64,000 bases of DNA from an uncultured Pelagibacteraceae bacterium (GCA_902625715.1 CACOCP010000005.1:17889-81888); one strand, 5' to 3'; positions 29,597 through 38,388 are shown, counted from the stretch's first letter. Translations and numbers: made by a program. The notes: generated from the letters alone by a model not told the origin.

Positions 29597-30754
29597 ATGC
29601 AAAATTCTATAAAACTTATTTTAATATTGTTTTCATTAATTTTATTTTCATCAAAATCAAATGCAATAATTAGCGTAAATGCAAAAACCGCAATACTACA
29701 AGATTATTTATCTGGTGAAATTCTTTATGAAAAGGATGCTGACCTTTCTATATATCCTGCATCTATGACAAAAATTATGACTTCAATTATTGCTTTTGAT
29801 TTAATCAAAAAAGGAGAACTTACATTGGATGAAAAATTTATAGTATCTGAAAATGCTTGGAGACTATCTACAGCAGGATATTCGTCTATGTTTATAATGG
29901 TTGGCGATGAAGTATCAGTTGAAAATCTTTTAAGAGGTATAATAGTTGCATCAGGCAACGATGCCTGCATTGCTTTGGCTGAGGGTATTGCAGGCACAGA
30001 GGAAGAATTTGCTGTATTAATGACTGAAAAGGCGCTTGAAATAGGGATGGAAAATACCAATTTTTCAAATTCATCCGGGATAAATGACCCAAATAATTAC
30101 TCTACAGTTCGAGACATCTTAATAATGTCCAACTACTTAATCAAAAATTATCCAGAATATTATCATTACTACAAAGAAAAAGAATTTACATGGGATAGAA
30201 CCGGTGGTGATCCTATTACTCAAGGAAATAGAAATCCTTTATTGTATAAAAATATGGGAGCAGATGGAATTAAAACTGGGTATCTTGCTGTTGAAAAATA
30301 TTCGTTAGCATCCTCAATAAAAAAAAAGAACAGAAGATTAATTGCTGTTGGGAGTGGTTTTAATTCAAAAAATGACAGATCTAGGCAATCTGCAAAGTTG
30401 TTGACTTGGGGATTAACAAAATTTGATACAATTTTAATTGGCAAAAAAAACGATGTGATATCAGAATTAGATGTATGGCAAGGTAAACAGAAAAAAGTTA
30501 AGGCATATATTTCATCAGACATCTATAAAACAATTCCTAAGGCAAAAAAAAAATATCTAAAAGTAACAGTTAATTATGAGGGACCTCTGGAAGCACCGAT
30601 AGAAAAAAATGAAGTCATTGGAAAAATGAAGATTACTTATAAAGATGAGATAGTTGGTAACTATGATTTATTTGCATCAGAAAGTGTTCAAAAACAAAAT
30701 ATAATTTCCCGTTTCCTAAGCTCAATAAATTTTTTAATATGGGGTGATGTATAA
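29597..30754 (+). CDS. dacC: D-alanyl-D-alanine carboxypeptidase (penicillin-binding protein 5/6 type)
   Basis: This 385-residue serine peptidase has a signal peptide ending near SNA. The three active-site motifs are SMTK (in PASMTKIMTS), SGN (in VASGNDACIALAE) and KTG (in DGIKTGYL). A C-terminal beta domain and a terminal amphipathic segment (ISRFLSSINFLIW) suit membrane tethering. It trims the terminal D-Ala of peptidoglycan pentapeptides. It overlaps tmk by 11 bases. Confidence 0.94.
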   Translation: MQNSIKLILILFSLILFSSKSNAIISVNAKTAILQDYLSGEILYEKDADLSIYPASMTKIMTSIIAFDLIKKGELTLDEKFIVSENAWRLSTAGYSSMFIMVGDEVSVENLLRGIIVASGNDACIALAEGIAGTEEEFAVLMTEKALEIGMENTNFSNSSGINDPNNYSTVRDILIMSNYLIKNYPEYYHYYKEKEFTWDRTGGDPITQGNRNPLLYKNMGADGIKTGYLAVEKYSLASSIKKKNRRLIAVGSGFNSKNDRSRQSAKLLTWGLTKFDTILIGKKNDVISELDVWQGKQKKVKAYISSDIYKTIPKAKKKYLKVTVNYEGPLEAPIEKNEVIGKMKITYKDEIVGNYDLFASESVQKQNIISRFLSSINFLIWGDV

Positions 30755-31370
30755 AAAAAAATACCCTGTAATTATTTTTGAAGGAATTGAAGCCTCAGGA
30801 AAATCGACAAATATCAATAATTTTTCAAAGTTTTTAAAAAAAAATAAATATCAATTTATTAAGATAAGAGAGCCCGGTGGTACAAAATTATCAGAAAAAT
30901 TGAGAAAAATAATATTATCAAAGAGCAATAAATTAGATAAAAAAACTGATTTACTATTAATATTAGCCTCTAGATCTGAAAACATTTCAAAAATTATTAA
31001 AAAAAATTACCAAAAAAAAATAATCTTAATAGATAGGTTTTCAGATTCTACCTTAGCTTACCAACATTATGGTATGGGTTTAAATTTGAATATAATAAAA
31101 AATTTAAATTCTTTTATTATTGGTAAATTTAAACCAGATCTTACCTTTTTATGTACCGTAAGTAGTAAGAATATGAATAACAGATTAAAAATCAGATCAA
31201 ATAACAATAGATATGATAATTTTAAAATTAGTTTTTATAATAAAGTTCAAAAGGGTTTTATTAAAATATCAAAAAATAAAAAAAAATATGTCTTATTAGA
31301 TTCGAATAATTCGACACCTGCTGAAAATTTAAATAGAATTGTCAAAGAATTTAAAAAAATAGCAAAATAA
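30744..31370 (+). CDS. tmk: Thymidylate kinase
   Basis: This 208-residue P-loop kinase phosphorylates dTMP. Walker A is FEGIEASGKST, REPGG follows at the substrate site, and DRFSDSTLAYQ contains the DR(Y/F) motif with key Arg. The start MMYKKKYPVIIFEG fits the family. It is followed after four bases by holB, as in most proteobacteria. Confidence 0.94.
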   Translation: MMYKKKYPVIIFEGIEASGKSTNINNFSKFLKKNKYQFIKIREPGGTKLSEKLRKIILSKSNKLDKKTDLLLILASRSENISKIIKKNYQKKIILIDRFSDSTLAYQHYGMGLNLNIIKNLNSFIIGKFKPDLTFLCTVSSKNMNNRLKIRSNNNRYDNFKISFYNKVQKGFIKISKNKKKYVLLDSNNSTPAENLNRIVKEFKKIAK

Positions 31371-31374
31371 ATAA

Positions 31375-32283
31375 ATGTCAAATACACTAATAGGCTTGGG
31401 AGATGTTTTAATTAATTTAATTAATTTACATAATTCAAATAGACTTCCAAATAAATTATTATTAAGTGGAACCCAAGGAATAGGAAAAGGCTTATTATCC
31501 AAACACTTGCTAAATTATATTCTGTCTAAAAACGAACCATTTGAATATGATTTAAAAAAACTTCAAATTAATCCTAGTAATAAATCTTATAAATTATTTG
31601 AAAATAATGCACATCCAAATGTTTTTAAAATTCATAAAAAAAAGGATAAAAAAAATATTGATATAGGTCAGATAAGAGAAATGATTAAATTTCAAAATAG
31701 TTCATCATTTAATAATAAAACACGATTTGTATTAATTGAGGATTCAGATCTGCTTAATGTAAATTCTATAAATGCATTATTAAAATCTCTCGAAGAGCCA
31801 AATAACAATTTTTCTTTTATTTTGACACATAATTCAAATAAAACTGTCTTAGAAACATTAAAATCAAGATGCATAGAATTTAAAGTAAATTTAAAAAATG
31901 AATTTGTAGAAAATATTGTTAACTCTTACTTTTCTGAAAATGTGTATGATCAAATTTCTTTAGATTTTAAAAATTATTATCATAATCCAGTTTTTCTAAT
32001 TAATTTGTCAAATTATTTTAATGAAAACAACTTAGATATTCAAAATTTTGGTATTGAAGATTTACTATATGAAATTGCAACTAATCCATCACATTTAAAA
32101 GATGAATTTATATTGTCAAATCTTAATCTTTTCATTGAACTATACTTTTATAAAAATATAAATGATCAAAAAAAAAATATTTTTACAGCAAAAGAATATT
32201 TTCTAAAAAAATTATCAAACGTCAAAAAATATAATCTTGATATTGAGACTTTTTTTCTAGAATTTAAGGATTTATTAAAATGA
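31375..32283 (+). CDS. holB: DNA polymerase III subunit delta'
   Basis: The 302-residue clamp-loader subunit has a modified P-loop GTQGIGKGLL, the FVLIEDSDLLNVNSINALLKSLEEP segment of delta' (no functional ATP hydrolysis expected), and ETLKSRC corresponding to the SRC motif. With the delta and tau/gamma subunits it loads the beta clamp. It lies between tmk and metG and overlaps metG by four bases. Confidence 0.9.
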   Translation: MSNTLIGLGDVLINLINLHNSNRLPNKLLLSGTQGIGKGLLSKHLLNYILSKNEPFEYDLKKLQINPSNKSYKLFENNAHPNVFKIHKKKDKKNIDIGQIREMIKFQNSSSFNNKTRFVLIEDSDLLNVNSINALLKSLEEPNNNFSFILTHNSNKTVLETLKSRCIEFKVNLKNEFVENIVNSYFSENVYDQISLDFKNYYHNPVFLINLSNYFNENNLDIQNFGIEDLLYEIATNPSHLKDEFILSNLNLFIELYFYKNINDQKKNIFTAKEYFLKKLSNVKKYNLDIETFFLEFKDLLK

Positions 32284-33809
32284 GTAACAATTTCTATATA
32301 ACTACACCCATTTATTACCCTTCAGCAAAACCACATATGGGACATGCTTATTCTAGTATTGTTTCTGATTTTTTTGCAAGATTTAAAAGAAATGATGGTT
32401 ATTCAGTTCAATTTTTAACCGGTACCGATGAACATGGTTTAAAAATTCAAAGATCTGCAGAAAAAAACAATATGGAGCCAAAAGATTTTTGTGATCAAAT
32501 ATCTAAAACATTTGAAAATTTGTCTAAGACACTAAATTTATCAAATACTGATTTCATTAGAACCACTGAACAACGGCATATTAAATCAGTTCAACATTTA
32601 TGGAAAATTCTAGAGGATCAAAATCAAATTTATATGTCTAAATATGAAGGCTGGTATTCCGTTTCTGATGAAGCATTTTATCAACCAGATGAAATAGAAA
32701 GTAAAGAAAATAAACATTTTGTAATAAGTTCTGGTTCCCAAGTTGAGTGGGTAGAAGAGGAGTCCTTTTTTTTTAAATTATCTGAATGGGAAAAACCATT
32801 ACTAAAGTTTTATGATGAAAATCCAAAATTTATTTTACCAGAAGGAAGAAGAAATGAAGTTGTTAGTTTTGTTAAAAATGGCTTAAAAGATCTGTCTGTT
32901 AGTAGAAAAACATTTTCCTGGGGTATTAAAATTCCTTCAAATAATGACCATATTATTTATGTATGGTTAGATGCACTTACCAATTATTTAAGTGCTTTAA
33001 ATTATCCAAATACTAAAGACGAATTATATAAAAATTTTTGGCCTGCCGATGTTCACATAATTGGAAAAGATATATTAAGATTTCATGCTATTTATTGGCC
33101 AGCTTTTTTAATGGCAGCTAAATTACCTTTGCCTAAAAGAGTTTATGGTCATGGTTGGATTTTATCTGGTGATGAAAAAATGTCTAAGTCAAAGGGTAAC
33201 ATACTTGATCCATTAGAAATTATAGATGTATATGGGCTAGATACACTTAGGTATTATCTTTTAAAAGAGGTTTCCTTTGGCAATGATGGAAATATTTCTC
33301 AAGAAAAACTTGAAAGTTGTATAAATAGCGATTTAGCAAATAATTATGGAAATTTATGTCAAAGAGTTTTGGCTTTTTGTGAAAAAAATTGTGGTTCGAA
33401 AATCCCAACTAGTGAATTTATTAATGATGATTTGGAGATTTTGAAAAATTTCGAAAATTTAGCATATTTAAGAGATTTAATAGACAATCAAAACATCAAT
33501 GATTATATGAAATTTATTATAGATATGCTTTTTTCATCAAATAAATATTTTAATGATCAAGAACCTTGGAAGAAAAAAAATGATAAAAATAGATTGAATA
33601 CAATTGTTTATACTGCTTTAGAACTTATTAGAAAAATTTCAATATTATTAAATCCAGTTATACCTGATACAACTTTAAAGGTTCTAAAAATATTTGACAT
33701 TAATGACGACAAACTAAAATTTGAAGATATTAATAATCATAAATTTCTAGAAAGTGGAAAAAAAGTTGGAAAATTGAATATACTATTTAAAAAGATAGAA
33801 AATGATTGA
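32280..33809 (+). CDS. metG: Methionyl-tRNA synthetase
   Basis: A 509-residue class I synthetase. HMGH (in SAKPHMGHAYSS) and KMSKSKGN are the ATP-binding motifs; FLTGTDEHG and WVDALTNYL-like (VWLDALTNYL) line the Met site. The connective domain has YEGWYSVSDEAFY and lacks the four zinc cysteines of E. coli MetG, which is the normal zinc-free variety. There is no C-terminal dimerisation domain. It overlaps tatD by eight bases. Confidence 0.95.
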   Translation: MSNNFYITTPIYYPSAKPHMGHAYSSIVSDFFARFKRNDGYSVQFLTGTDEHGLKIQRSAEKNNMEPKDFCDQISKTFENLSKTLNLSNTDFIRTTEQRHIKSVQHLWKILEDQNQIYMSKYEGWYSVSDEAFYQPDEIESKENKHFVISSGSQVEWVEEESFFFKLSEWEKPLLKFYDENPKFILPEGRRNEVVSFVKNGLKDLSVSRKTFSWGIKIPSNNDHIIYVWLDALTNYLSALNYPNTKDELYKNFWPADVHIIGKDILRFHAIYWPAFLMAAKLPLPKRVYGHGWILSGDEKMSKSKGNILDPLEIIDVYGLDTLRYYLLKEVSFGNDGNISQEKLESCINSDLANNYGNLCQRVLAFCEKNCGSKIPTSEFINDDLEILKNFENLAYLRDLIDNQNINDYMKFIIDMLFSSNKYFNDQEPWKKKNDKNRLNTIVYTALELIRKISILLNPVIPDTTLKVLKIFDINDDKLKFEDINNHKFLESGKKVGKLNILFKKIEND

Positions 33810-34572
33810 TTCACATTGTCACTTAGATTACGAGCCTTTAATAAATAACCTAAACGATGTTTTAGAAAGATCAAAAGAAGTTGGAATAGATAAACTTTTA
33901 ACTATTTCAACTAATATCAATAGTTATAAAAATATCTTAAATTTAATAAACCAAGATCCAATGATTTATGGATCAATAGGAATTCATCCACACGAAGTTC
34001 AAACCTCAAATTTTGAGAAAAATTATATTGTTCAAGAGTTTAAAAAATATCAAAAAATAATTGGAGTAGGGGAGACGGGATTAGATTATTATTATGAAAA
34101 TAGTCCACAAGAAACTCAAATAGAAAGTTTTAAAATTCATATAGAGGCTTCAATTGAATGCAATTGTCCACTAATAGTTCATTCTAGAGATGCAGAAAAT
34201 GAAACTTTTTCAATTTTAAAAGATTATAAAAATAGCAATCCTAAAATACTTATGCATTGTTTTACTGGGTCGAAAGAGTTTGCAAAAAAACTTCTTGATC
34301 TTAATGCATATTTTTCAGCAAGTGGGATTATTACCTTTAAAAATAGTGTTGAATTACAAGATACATTTAAGTTTTTACCAAATGATAAAATATTAATAGA
34401 AACCGATAGTCCTTTTTTAGCACCTATTCCTATGAGAGGAAAAAAAAATGAGCCAAGTTTTATTCAATATACCCTTCAACACTTATCAAAACTAAAGGAG
34501 ATTGATAAATCTAGCATGGATCATATTACTACCCAAAATTTTGAAACACTATTTTTCAATAATGAAAACTAG
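33802..34572 (+). CDS. tatD: TatD-family metal-dependent hydrolase
   Basis: The 256-residue TIM-barrel protein retains all the metal ligands: MIDSHCHLD, GVGETGLDYYYE, PLIVHSRDA, ILMHCFTG and LIETDSPFLAP. TatD proteins are 3'-5' exonucleases acting on DNA, RNA or D-aminoacyl-tRNA. It follows metG in the standard order and overlaps the MBL gene by 11 bases. Confidence 0.93.
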   Translation: MIDSHCHLDYEPLINNLNDVLERSKEVGIDKLLTISTNINSYKNILNLINQDPMIYGSIGIHPHEVQTSNFEKNYIVQEFKKYQKIIGVGETGLDYYYENSPQETQIESFKIHIEASIECNCPLIVHSRDAENETFSILKDYKNSNPKILMHCFTGSKEFAKKLLDLNAYFSASGIITFKNSVELQDTFKFLPNDKILIETDSPFLAPIPMRGKKNEPSFIQYTLQHLSKLKEIDKSSMDHITTQNFETLFFNNEN

Positions 34573-35335
34573 ATTTACAATATTAGGGTCAGGTAGTTCC
34601 CTAGGTATACCAAGAATCGATGGATTTTTTGGTAGATGTAATCCAAAAATAAAGCAAAATTTTAGATCAAGATGTTCTGCTTTAGTAACTCATGATAATT
34701 TCAATATATTAATTGATACATCTCCTGATTTAAAAACCCAATTATTAAAAAATAAAATTAAAAATATAGATAAAGTTTTTTACACACATCTACATGGTGA
34801 TCAAACTCACGGTATTAATGAATTAAGGGTTTTTTTCTTAAAAAATAGAAAAAAATTAGATGTCTTTGCCGATAAAATGACTTCTGATTATTTATTAAAA
34901 TCTTTTAATTATTGTTTCAAAAATAATCATGGTTATCCAGCAATTTTCAATCTTAACAAGTTAAAAAAAAAACATACTTTCAAGGTAAAAAAATCGAAGG
35001 TTCAAATCGAGTCTTTTCCTGTCAAACATGGAAAAATTAATAGTATATTGTACAAAATTAATAATTCATGCGCTTATGCTAGTGATGTAAGCAAAATAAA
35101 TAAAAGAGACTACTCAAGACTTAAAAAATTAAATTACTTTATAGTCGATTGTTTAAGATACGATCCACATCCATCCCATTTTAATTTAGATCAAGTTTTA
35201 AATTTAGTTAAAATTATCAAACCAAAAAAAACAATTTTAACTAATATGAATAACGAAATTGATTATGTTAAGATACAGAAGCATCTGCCTAAATCTGTTG
35301 TTCCTGCATATGATGGTATGAGCTTTTTAATATAA
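34562..35335 (+). CDS. MBL-fold (PhnP-like) hydrolase with altered second metal site
   Basis: The start MKTRFTILGSGSSLG is chosen because it begins the first beta strand of the fold; an upstream in-frame Met lies inside tatD. The protein has 257 residues. Site-1 ligands are present (His76, His78, His156, Asp175), but the HxHxDH motif reads HLHGDQ (Gln81) and the late THMH reads TNMN (228-230), removing both site-2 histidines. Relatives downstream of tatD are phosphodiesterase-like proteins of uncertain substrate. It abuts the AEC gene (one-base overlap). Confidence 0.86.
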   Translation: MKTRFTILGSGSSLGIPRIDGFFGRCNPKIKQNFRSRCSALVTHDNFNILIDTSPDLKTQLLKNKIKNIDKVFYTHLHGDQTHGINELRVFFLKNRKKLDVFADKMTSDYLLKSFNYCFKNNHGYPAIFNLNKLKKKHTFKVKKSKVQIESFPVKHGKINSILYKINNSCAYASDVSKINKRDYSRLKKLNYFIVDCLRYDPHPSHFNLDQVLNLVKIIKPKKTILTNMNNEIDYVKIQKHLPKSVVPAYDGMSFLI

Positions 35336-36240
35336 TGGAAATATACTTAAAACTTTTTGAAGTAGTATTTCCCGTCTTTTTTATTGTAGGTATTGGCTAC
35401 TATTTAGGTAAAAAAGACAAGAAATTCGATACTACTTTTATTACAAATTTTGCATCTAACATAGGTACTCCTGCGATGGTAATATATGCTATTACCTCAA
35501 CTGGAATAAATTTTCAGATTTTTAAAGACTATTTTTTCTTTTATCTTCTTGCAATTATAGGTTTTATTATAATTGGAATTATCATCTTATTTATGCTGAA
35601 TACTAAAGATATAATAAGAGAACTTCCTCCTCTAATTCTACCTAACACCGGCAATATGGGTATTCCTATATGTTTATTTGCGTATGGTGCACAAGGACTT
35701 GGGGTTGCAGCTGCAATATCATCTTTAATTGTATTACTCCATTTTACACTTGGAATTTTTTTAGCTGATAGAAAATTTAACTTTACAGTTTTGATTAAAA
35801 GTCCACCATTTTATGCAATTGTTATATCAGTCCTATTTTTATATTTTGAAATTAATATGCCACAAGTAGTAATTAATTTGACTGAGTTATTAACATTTGC
35901 AACTATCTTTTTAATCCTTATGTCCTTAGGAATTGCTTTGACAAAATTAAAAGTTTTTTTTTTAAAAAATGCAATATTTGCATCTATAGGAAGAGTTATC
36001 TTAGGTCCATTAATAGGTTTTTTAATTATTATTTATTTTGATTTATCTGGTTTTGCAGCTGGTGTACTTCTAATTCAAGCATCAATGCCAAGTGCTGTTT
36101 TAAATTATCTTATAGCTGCTATTTATTCTCCAAAAACCATAACGGATAGTGTTGCAAGTACAATAGTTGTCTCAACAATAATGTCATTTATAACTTTACC
36201 TATTGTTATTTTTATATCGTTAAAATATTTTCCTCTATGA
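35335..36240 (+). CDS. AEC-family transporter
   Basis: The 301-residue protein has ten hydrophobic segments arranged as two five-helix halves, with NTGNMGIPICLFAYG and QASMPSAVLNYLIA, the conserved helix-break motifs of auxin efflux carrier-type permeases. Bacterial members export or import small carboxylates such as malate. The substrate is unknown here. It overlaps the next transporter by four bases. Confidence 0.86.
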   Translation: MEIYLKLFEVVFPVFFIVGIGYYLGKKDKKFDTTFITNFASNIGTPAMVIYAITSTGINFQIFKDYFFFYLLAIIGFIIIGIIILFMLNTKDIIRELPPLILPNTGNMGIPICLFAYGAQGLGVAAAISSLIVLLHFTLGIFLADRKFNFTVLIKSPPFYAIVISVLFLYFEINMPQVVINLTELLTFATIFLILMSLGIALTKLKVFFLKNAIFASIGRVILGPLIGFLIIIYFDLSGFAAGVLLIQASMPSAVLNYLIAAIYSPKTITDSVASTIVVSTIMSFITLPIVIFISLKYFPL

Positions 36241-37082
36241 GGGGTGCAATAATAAATCTTTCAGCTTGGCTAATTCTGCCGTTTATGGATGCCATTGCAA
36301 AATATCTTTCTTATTCTTTACCTGTATTGCAAGTGACTTGGTTTAGATTTTTTTTTAGTACTCTAATCACTTTGTTATTCATTTTTATTTTTTCAAGAAA
36401 TTCTTTAGTTTCTTCTAAAAATTTAAAGTCTCAAATTATAAGAGGATTATTACTATTAACTTCAAGTGCATTATTTTTTTATTCAATATCGATAATCTCT
36501 TTAGCTAAAGCATTAACAATAGCTTTTATTTGTCCATTAATGGTCACTGCTTTATCACCTTATTTTTTAAAAGAGAGGGTAGGGCCAAGAAGATGGACAG
36601 CTGTTATCATAGGTTTTATAGGAGTTTTGATTGTAATTAGACCAGGAATTGTAGAATTTAATTGGGCTAGTTTTGCAGCGTTAGGTACTGGTTTTTGTTA
36701 CGCTTTATATTTAATTGTAACTAGAAAATTAAAAAACACAGATAATGGTTTATTAACATTACTAATCACAAGCATAGTTGGAACCCTAATTTTAAGTTTA
36801 TATTTACCCTTTATTTGGGTTAAACCAACTTTTTCTGAATATTTATTTGCAATAAATATGGGTTTAATAGCGGCTTTAGCCCATGGTATGATTATCTTTT
36901 CCTACAATTATTCAGATGCAAGCAAACTGGCACCTTTGGGTTATTTTGAGATAATTACTAACATTTTAATTGGTTATATTTGGTTTTCTGATATTCCCGA
37001 TAAGTACACTTTTATCGGACTTTTAATTATCATTCTTTCAGGTGTTTATGTGTTTAGAAGAGAGCAATCTAATAAAATGTAA
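36237..37082 (+). CDS. EamA/DMT-family transporter
   Basis: A 281-residue protein with ten predicted helices in two EamA repeats; FRFFFSTLITL and the second-half GLLIIILSGVYVF ending in a basic tail are typical. DMT exporters carry metabolites or amino acids; no specificity can be given. It is the last gene of the long plus-strand block before the strand switch. Confidence 0.86.
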   Translation: MRGAIINLSAWLILPFMDAIAKYLSYSLPVLQVTWFRFFFSTLITLLFIFIFSRNSLVSSKNLKSQIIRGLLLLTSSALFFYSISIISLAKALTIAFICPLMVTALSPYFLKERVGPRRWTAVIIGFIGVLIVIRPGIVEFNWASFAALGTGFCYALYLIVTRKLKNTDNGLLTLLITSIVGTLILSLYLPFIWVKPTFSEYLFAINMGLIAALAHGMIIFSYNYSDASKLAPLGYFEIITNILIGYIWFSDIPDKYTFIGLLIIILSGVYVFRREQSNKM

Positions 37083-37567
37083 AGTATACCTTTATATAAA
37101 GCAAATTATTAATATATAATGTTAAATTACTGTAATTGTTAATTTTTTTATATTACTTAAAGTAAAATATAGCATAGAAATATATCTAGCCTACCATCTA
37201 ATCATTATAATTTTCATTTATATTTAAAGATTTCATCCTAATAAATCATAAAACTTAATTAAAAAACCTAACTAATAAGGATAAATTAAACAAAGTAATC
37301 CAATAATCTAATAAATTAATGGTATTAATTTAAGAAAGGTGAGTGTACAAAAATTGAAAAAATTAAATTTTTCTTAAATATTTAAATAAATAATAGATGA
37401 AAACAGGCAATTTCTATCAGTATTGCATTTATCGAATATAGCATTTAATAAGCCATAGAGGGGTCAATTTTAATGATTTATCGATATATAGTGCAACTTA
37501 TAGGTGTAATATAAATATAACAACTATATATGGGTAAAAATTAAAAAAACGTTGATTTTGCTTACTT
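37083..37567. other. 485-base gap without a recognisable gene
   Basis: Very AT-rich, with stops in all frames on the + strand and no ORF of note. It contains short A/T hairpins (for example around 37358-37375) and an AAAGGTGAG that could begin only a 12-codon frame. I see no tRNA, no long repeat and no clear pseudogene. It separates the + block from the - block. Confidence 0.7.
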
Positions 37568-37843
37568 TTAAACAAAAATTCCCTCTTTTTTTAAGAGTTT
37601 TTTCTTGGTTTTAATGCCTCCAGGACCTGAATATCCACCTAGGGACCCGTCAGATCTGATAACTCTATGACAAGGTATTTTAGGTGCATTTGGGTTTTTT
37701 CCAACCGCATTTGCTACAGCTCTAGCAGCTTTTGGCTTATTTATAGCTTTTGCGACCTCTAAATAGGACCTAACTTGGCCTTTAGGAATGGTTTTAAGAT
37801 AATTCCATACTTTTAACTGAAATTTGGTACCTTTTAGGATCAT
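37568..37843 (-). CDS. Methylated-DNA-cysteine methyltransferase-like protein, catalytic domain only
   Basis: The 91-residue protein consists of the Ogt/MGMT C-terminal domain. FQLKVWNYLKTIPKGQVRSY, the active-site PCHRVIRSDG and GGYSGPGG are all intact, so the acceptor Cys is present and O6-alkylguanine repair activity is plausible. The N-terminal domain of Ogt is missing. The ATG at 37843 is chosen; an upstream TTG at 37885 lies inside a terminator hairpin. There is no Shine-Dalgarno sequence between the terminator and the ATG. Confidence 0.85.
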   Translation of the reverse strand: MILKGTKFQLKVWNYLKTIPKGQVRSYLEVAKAINKPKAARAVANAVGKNPNAPKIPCHRVIRSDGSLGGYSGPGGIKTKKKLLKKEGIFV

Positions 37844-37850
37844 TTTAGAG

Positions 37851-37892
37851 AAAAACCCTGTTACCTTGTACCTTTTCAGGCACAAAGAACAG
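37851..37892 (-). terminator. Intrinsic terminator/attenuator just upstream of the alkyltransferase gene
   Basis: On the minus strand CTGTT-CTTTGT-GCC pairs with GGT-ACAAGG-(T)-AACAG around a TGAAAA loop, giving 14 pairs with one bulge, followed by GG and TTTTT. Two pairs are G-U on the minus strand but would be A-C mismatches on the plus strand, so the minus strand is the RNA. The U-tract ends eight bases before the ATG at 37843. Confidence 0.65.
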
Positions 37893-38032
37893 TAGTTTTT
37901 GGCACGTCGTTGTATGCGCTACCGCCATGCCTTCCACTTCGCTATTTTAGCGCTACTCAGCGAAGTTTTCTGCCCTCTAGGCTTGAATCTCTCGATTTTT
38001 CCCTAGATGGTCAGTTAAGAGTTGCCTCTTAA
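37851..38032 (-). ncRNA. Candidate structured RNA with five consecutive hairpins
   Basis: Read on the minus strand, the hairpins in order are TTAAGAG-GCAA-CTCTTAA (38015-38032); TCTAGG/CCTAGA enclosing AATC-GAGA-GATT with a 4x4 internal loop (37976-38007); CTTCGCT/AGCGAAG (37937-37965); GGCATG/CGTGCC (37901-37931); and a terminator with U-tract. Two loops are GNRA tetraloops only on this strand, and three G-U pairs would be mismatches on the other. The segment is clearly richer in G+C than its surroundings. It may be a free-standing small RNA or the regulatory leader of the alkyltransferase gene. I cannot assign it to a known family. Confidence 0.5.
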
Positions 38033-38124
38033 TTCATTATTAAAATAACATATTAGCAATTTTAAGGGTATCACTTTATCGTTGAATTTAACGGTTTTTT
38101 AACACTTGTGAATAGCGTTAATAA

Positions 38125-38343
38125 CTAACTTGGCTTCACAATTATTAATATAAAATATGAAACATAAAACAGAACAGTCATGATACCTAAGAAATAAACC
38201 TCTATAGATTTGCCATTTTTCTTAAACACCAAATAAGTAAGCAATGTTAATCCAAAAGATATAATCAAAAAATATATTGGCTCAATTGAGCCGTCTATAG
38301 ACACCATGATTATAGATTTTAAACTATTGACATTTAAAATCAC
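38125..38343 (-). CDS. Hypothetical small membrane protein
   Basis: A 72-residue frame with two hydrophobic helices (about 22-40 and 49-68) separated by KKNGKS. An internal Met at position 13 (MVSIDGSIEP) could be the true start. No family is recognised. It lies between the RNA candidate and the divergent recombinase gene. Confidence 0.45.
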   Translation of the reverse strand: MILNVNSLKSIIMVSIDGSIEPIYFLIISFGLTLLTYLVFKKNGKSIEVYFLGIMTVLFYVSYFILIIVKPS

Positions 38344-38350
38344 TTAATAT

Positions 38351-38385
38351 ATTACTAGTGATAATTAATTGTTATCATTAGTAAT
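38351..38385. repeat. 14-bp inverted repeat with 7-base spacer, dif-like recombination site or operator
   Basis: ATTACTAGTGATAA and TTATCATTAGTAAT are inverted copies with one mismatch, separated by TTAATTG. The repeat ends three bases before the ATG of the tyrosine recombinase. The inner ends (ATAA ... TTAT) and arm/spacer geometry resemble Xer dif sites (11-bp arms, 6-base spacer) and other tyrosine recombinase core sites. An operator for self-regulation is the alternative. Confidence 0.55.
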
Positions 38386-38388
38386 TAT

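Noticed and set aside
29725..30522. Minus-strand frames of 66-111 codons opposite dacC
   Set aside because: They lie fully within a well supported gene and show no start signals or recognisable motifs.
37844..37885. TTG start extending the alkyltransferase-like protein by 14 residues
   Set aside because: These codons lie inside the terminator hairpin and U-tract; the ATG at 37843 begins the conserved domain.
37851..38032. Two-piece tmRNA (ssrA), suggested by a minus-strand reading Ala-Glu-Asn-Phe-Ala-Glu-stop and a nearby Ala-Val-Ala
   Set aside because: There is no acceptor stem, T-loop or CCA end nearby, and the tag-like reading is interrupted by stops before a plausible Ala-Ala ending.
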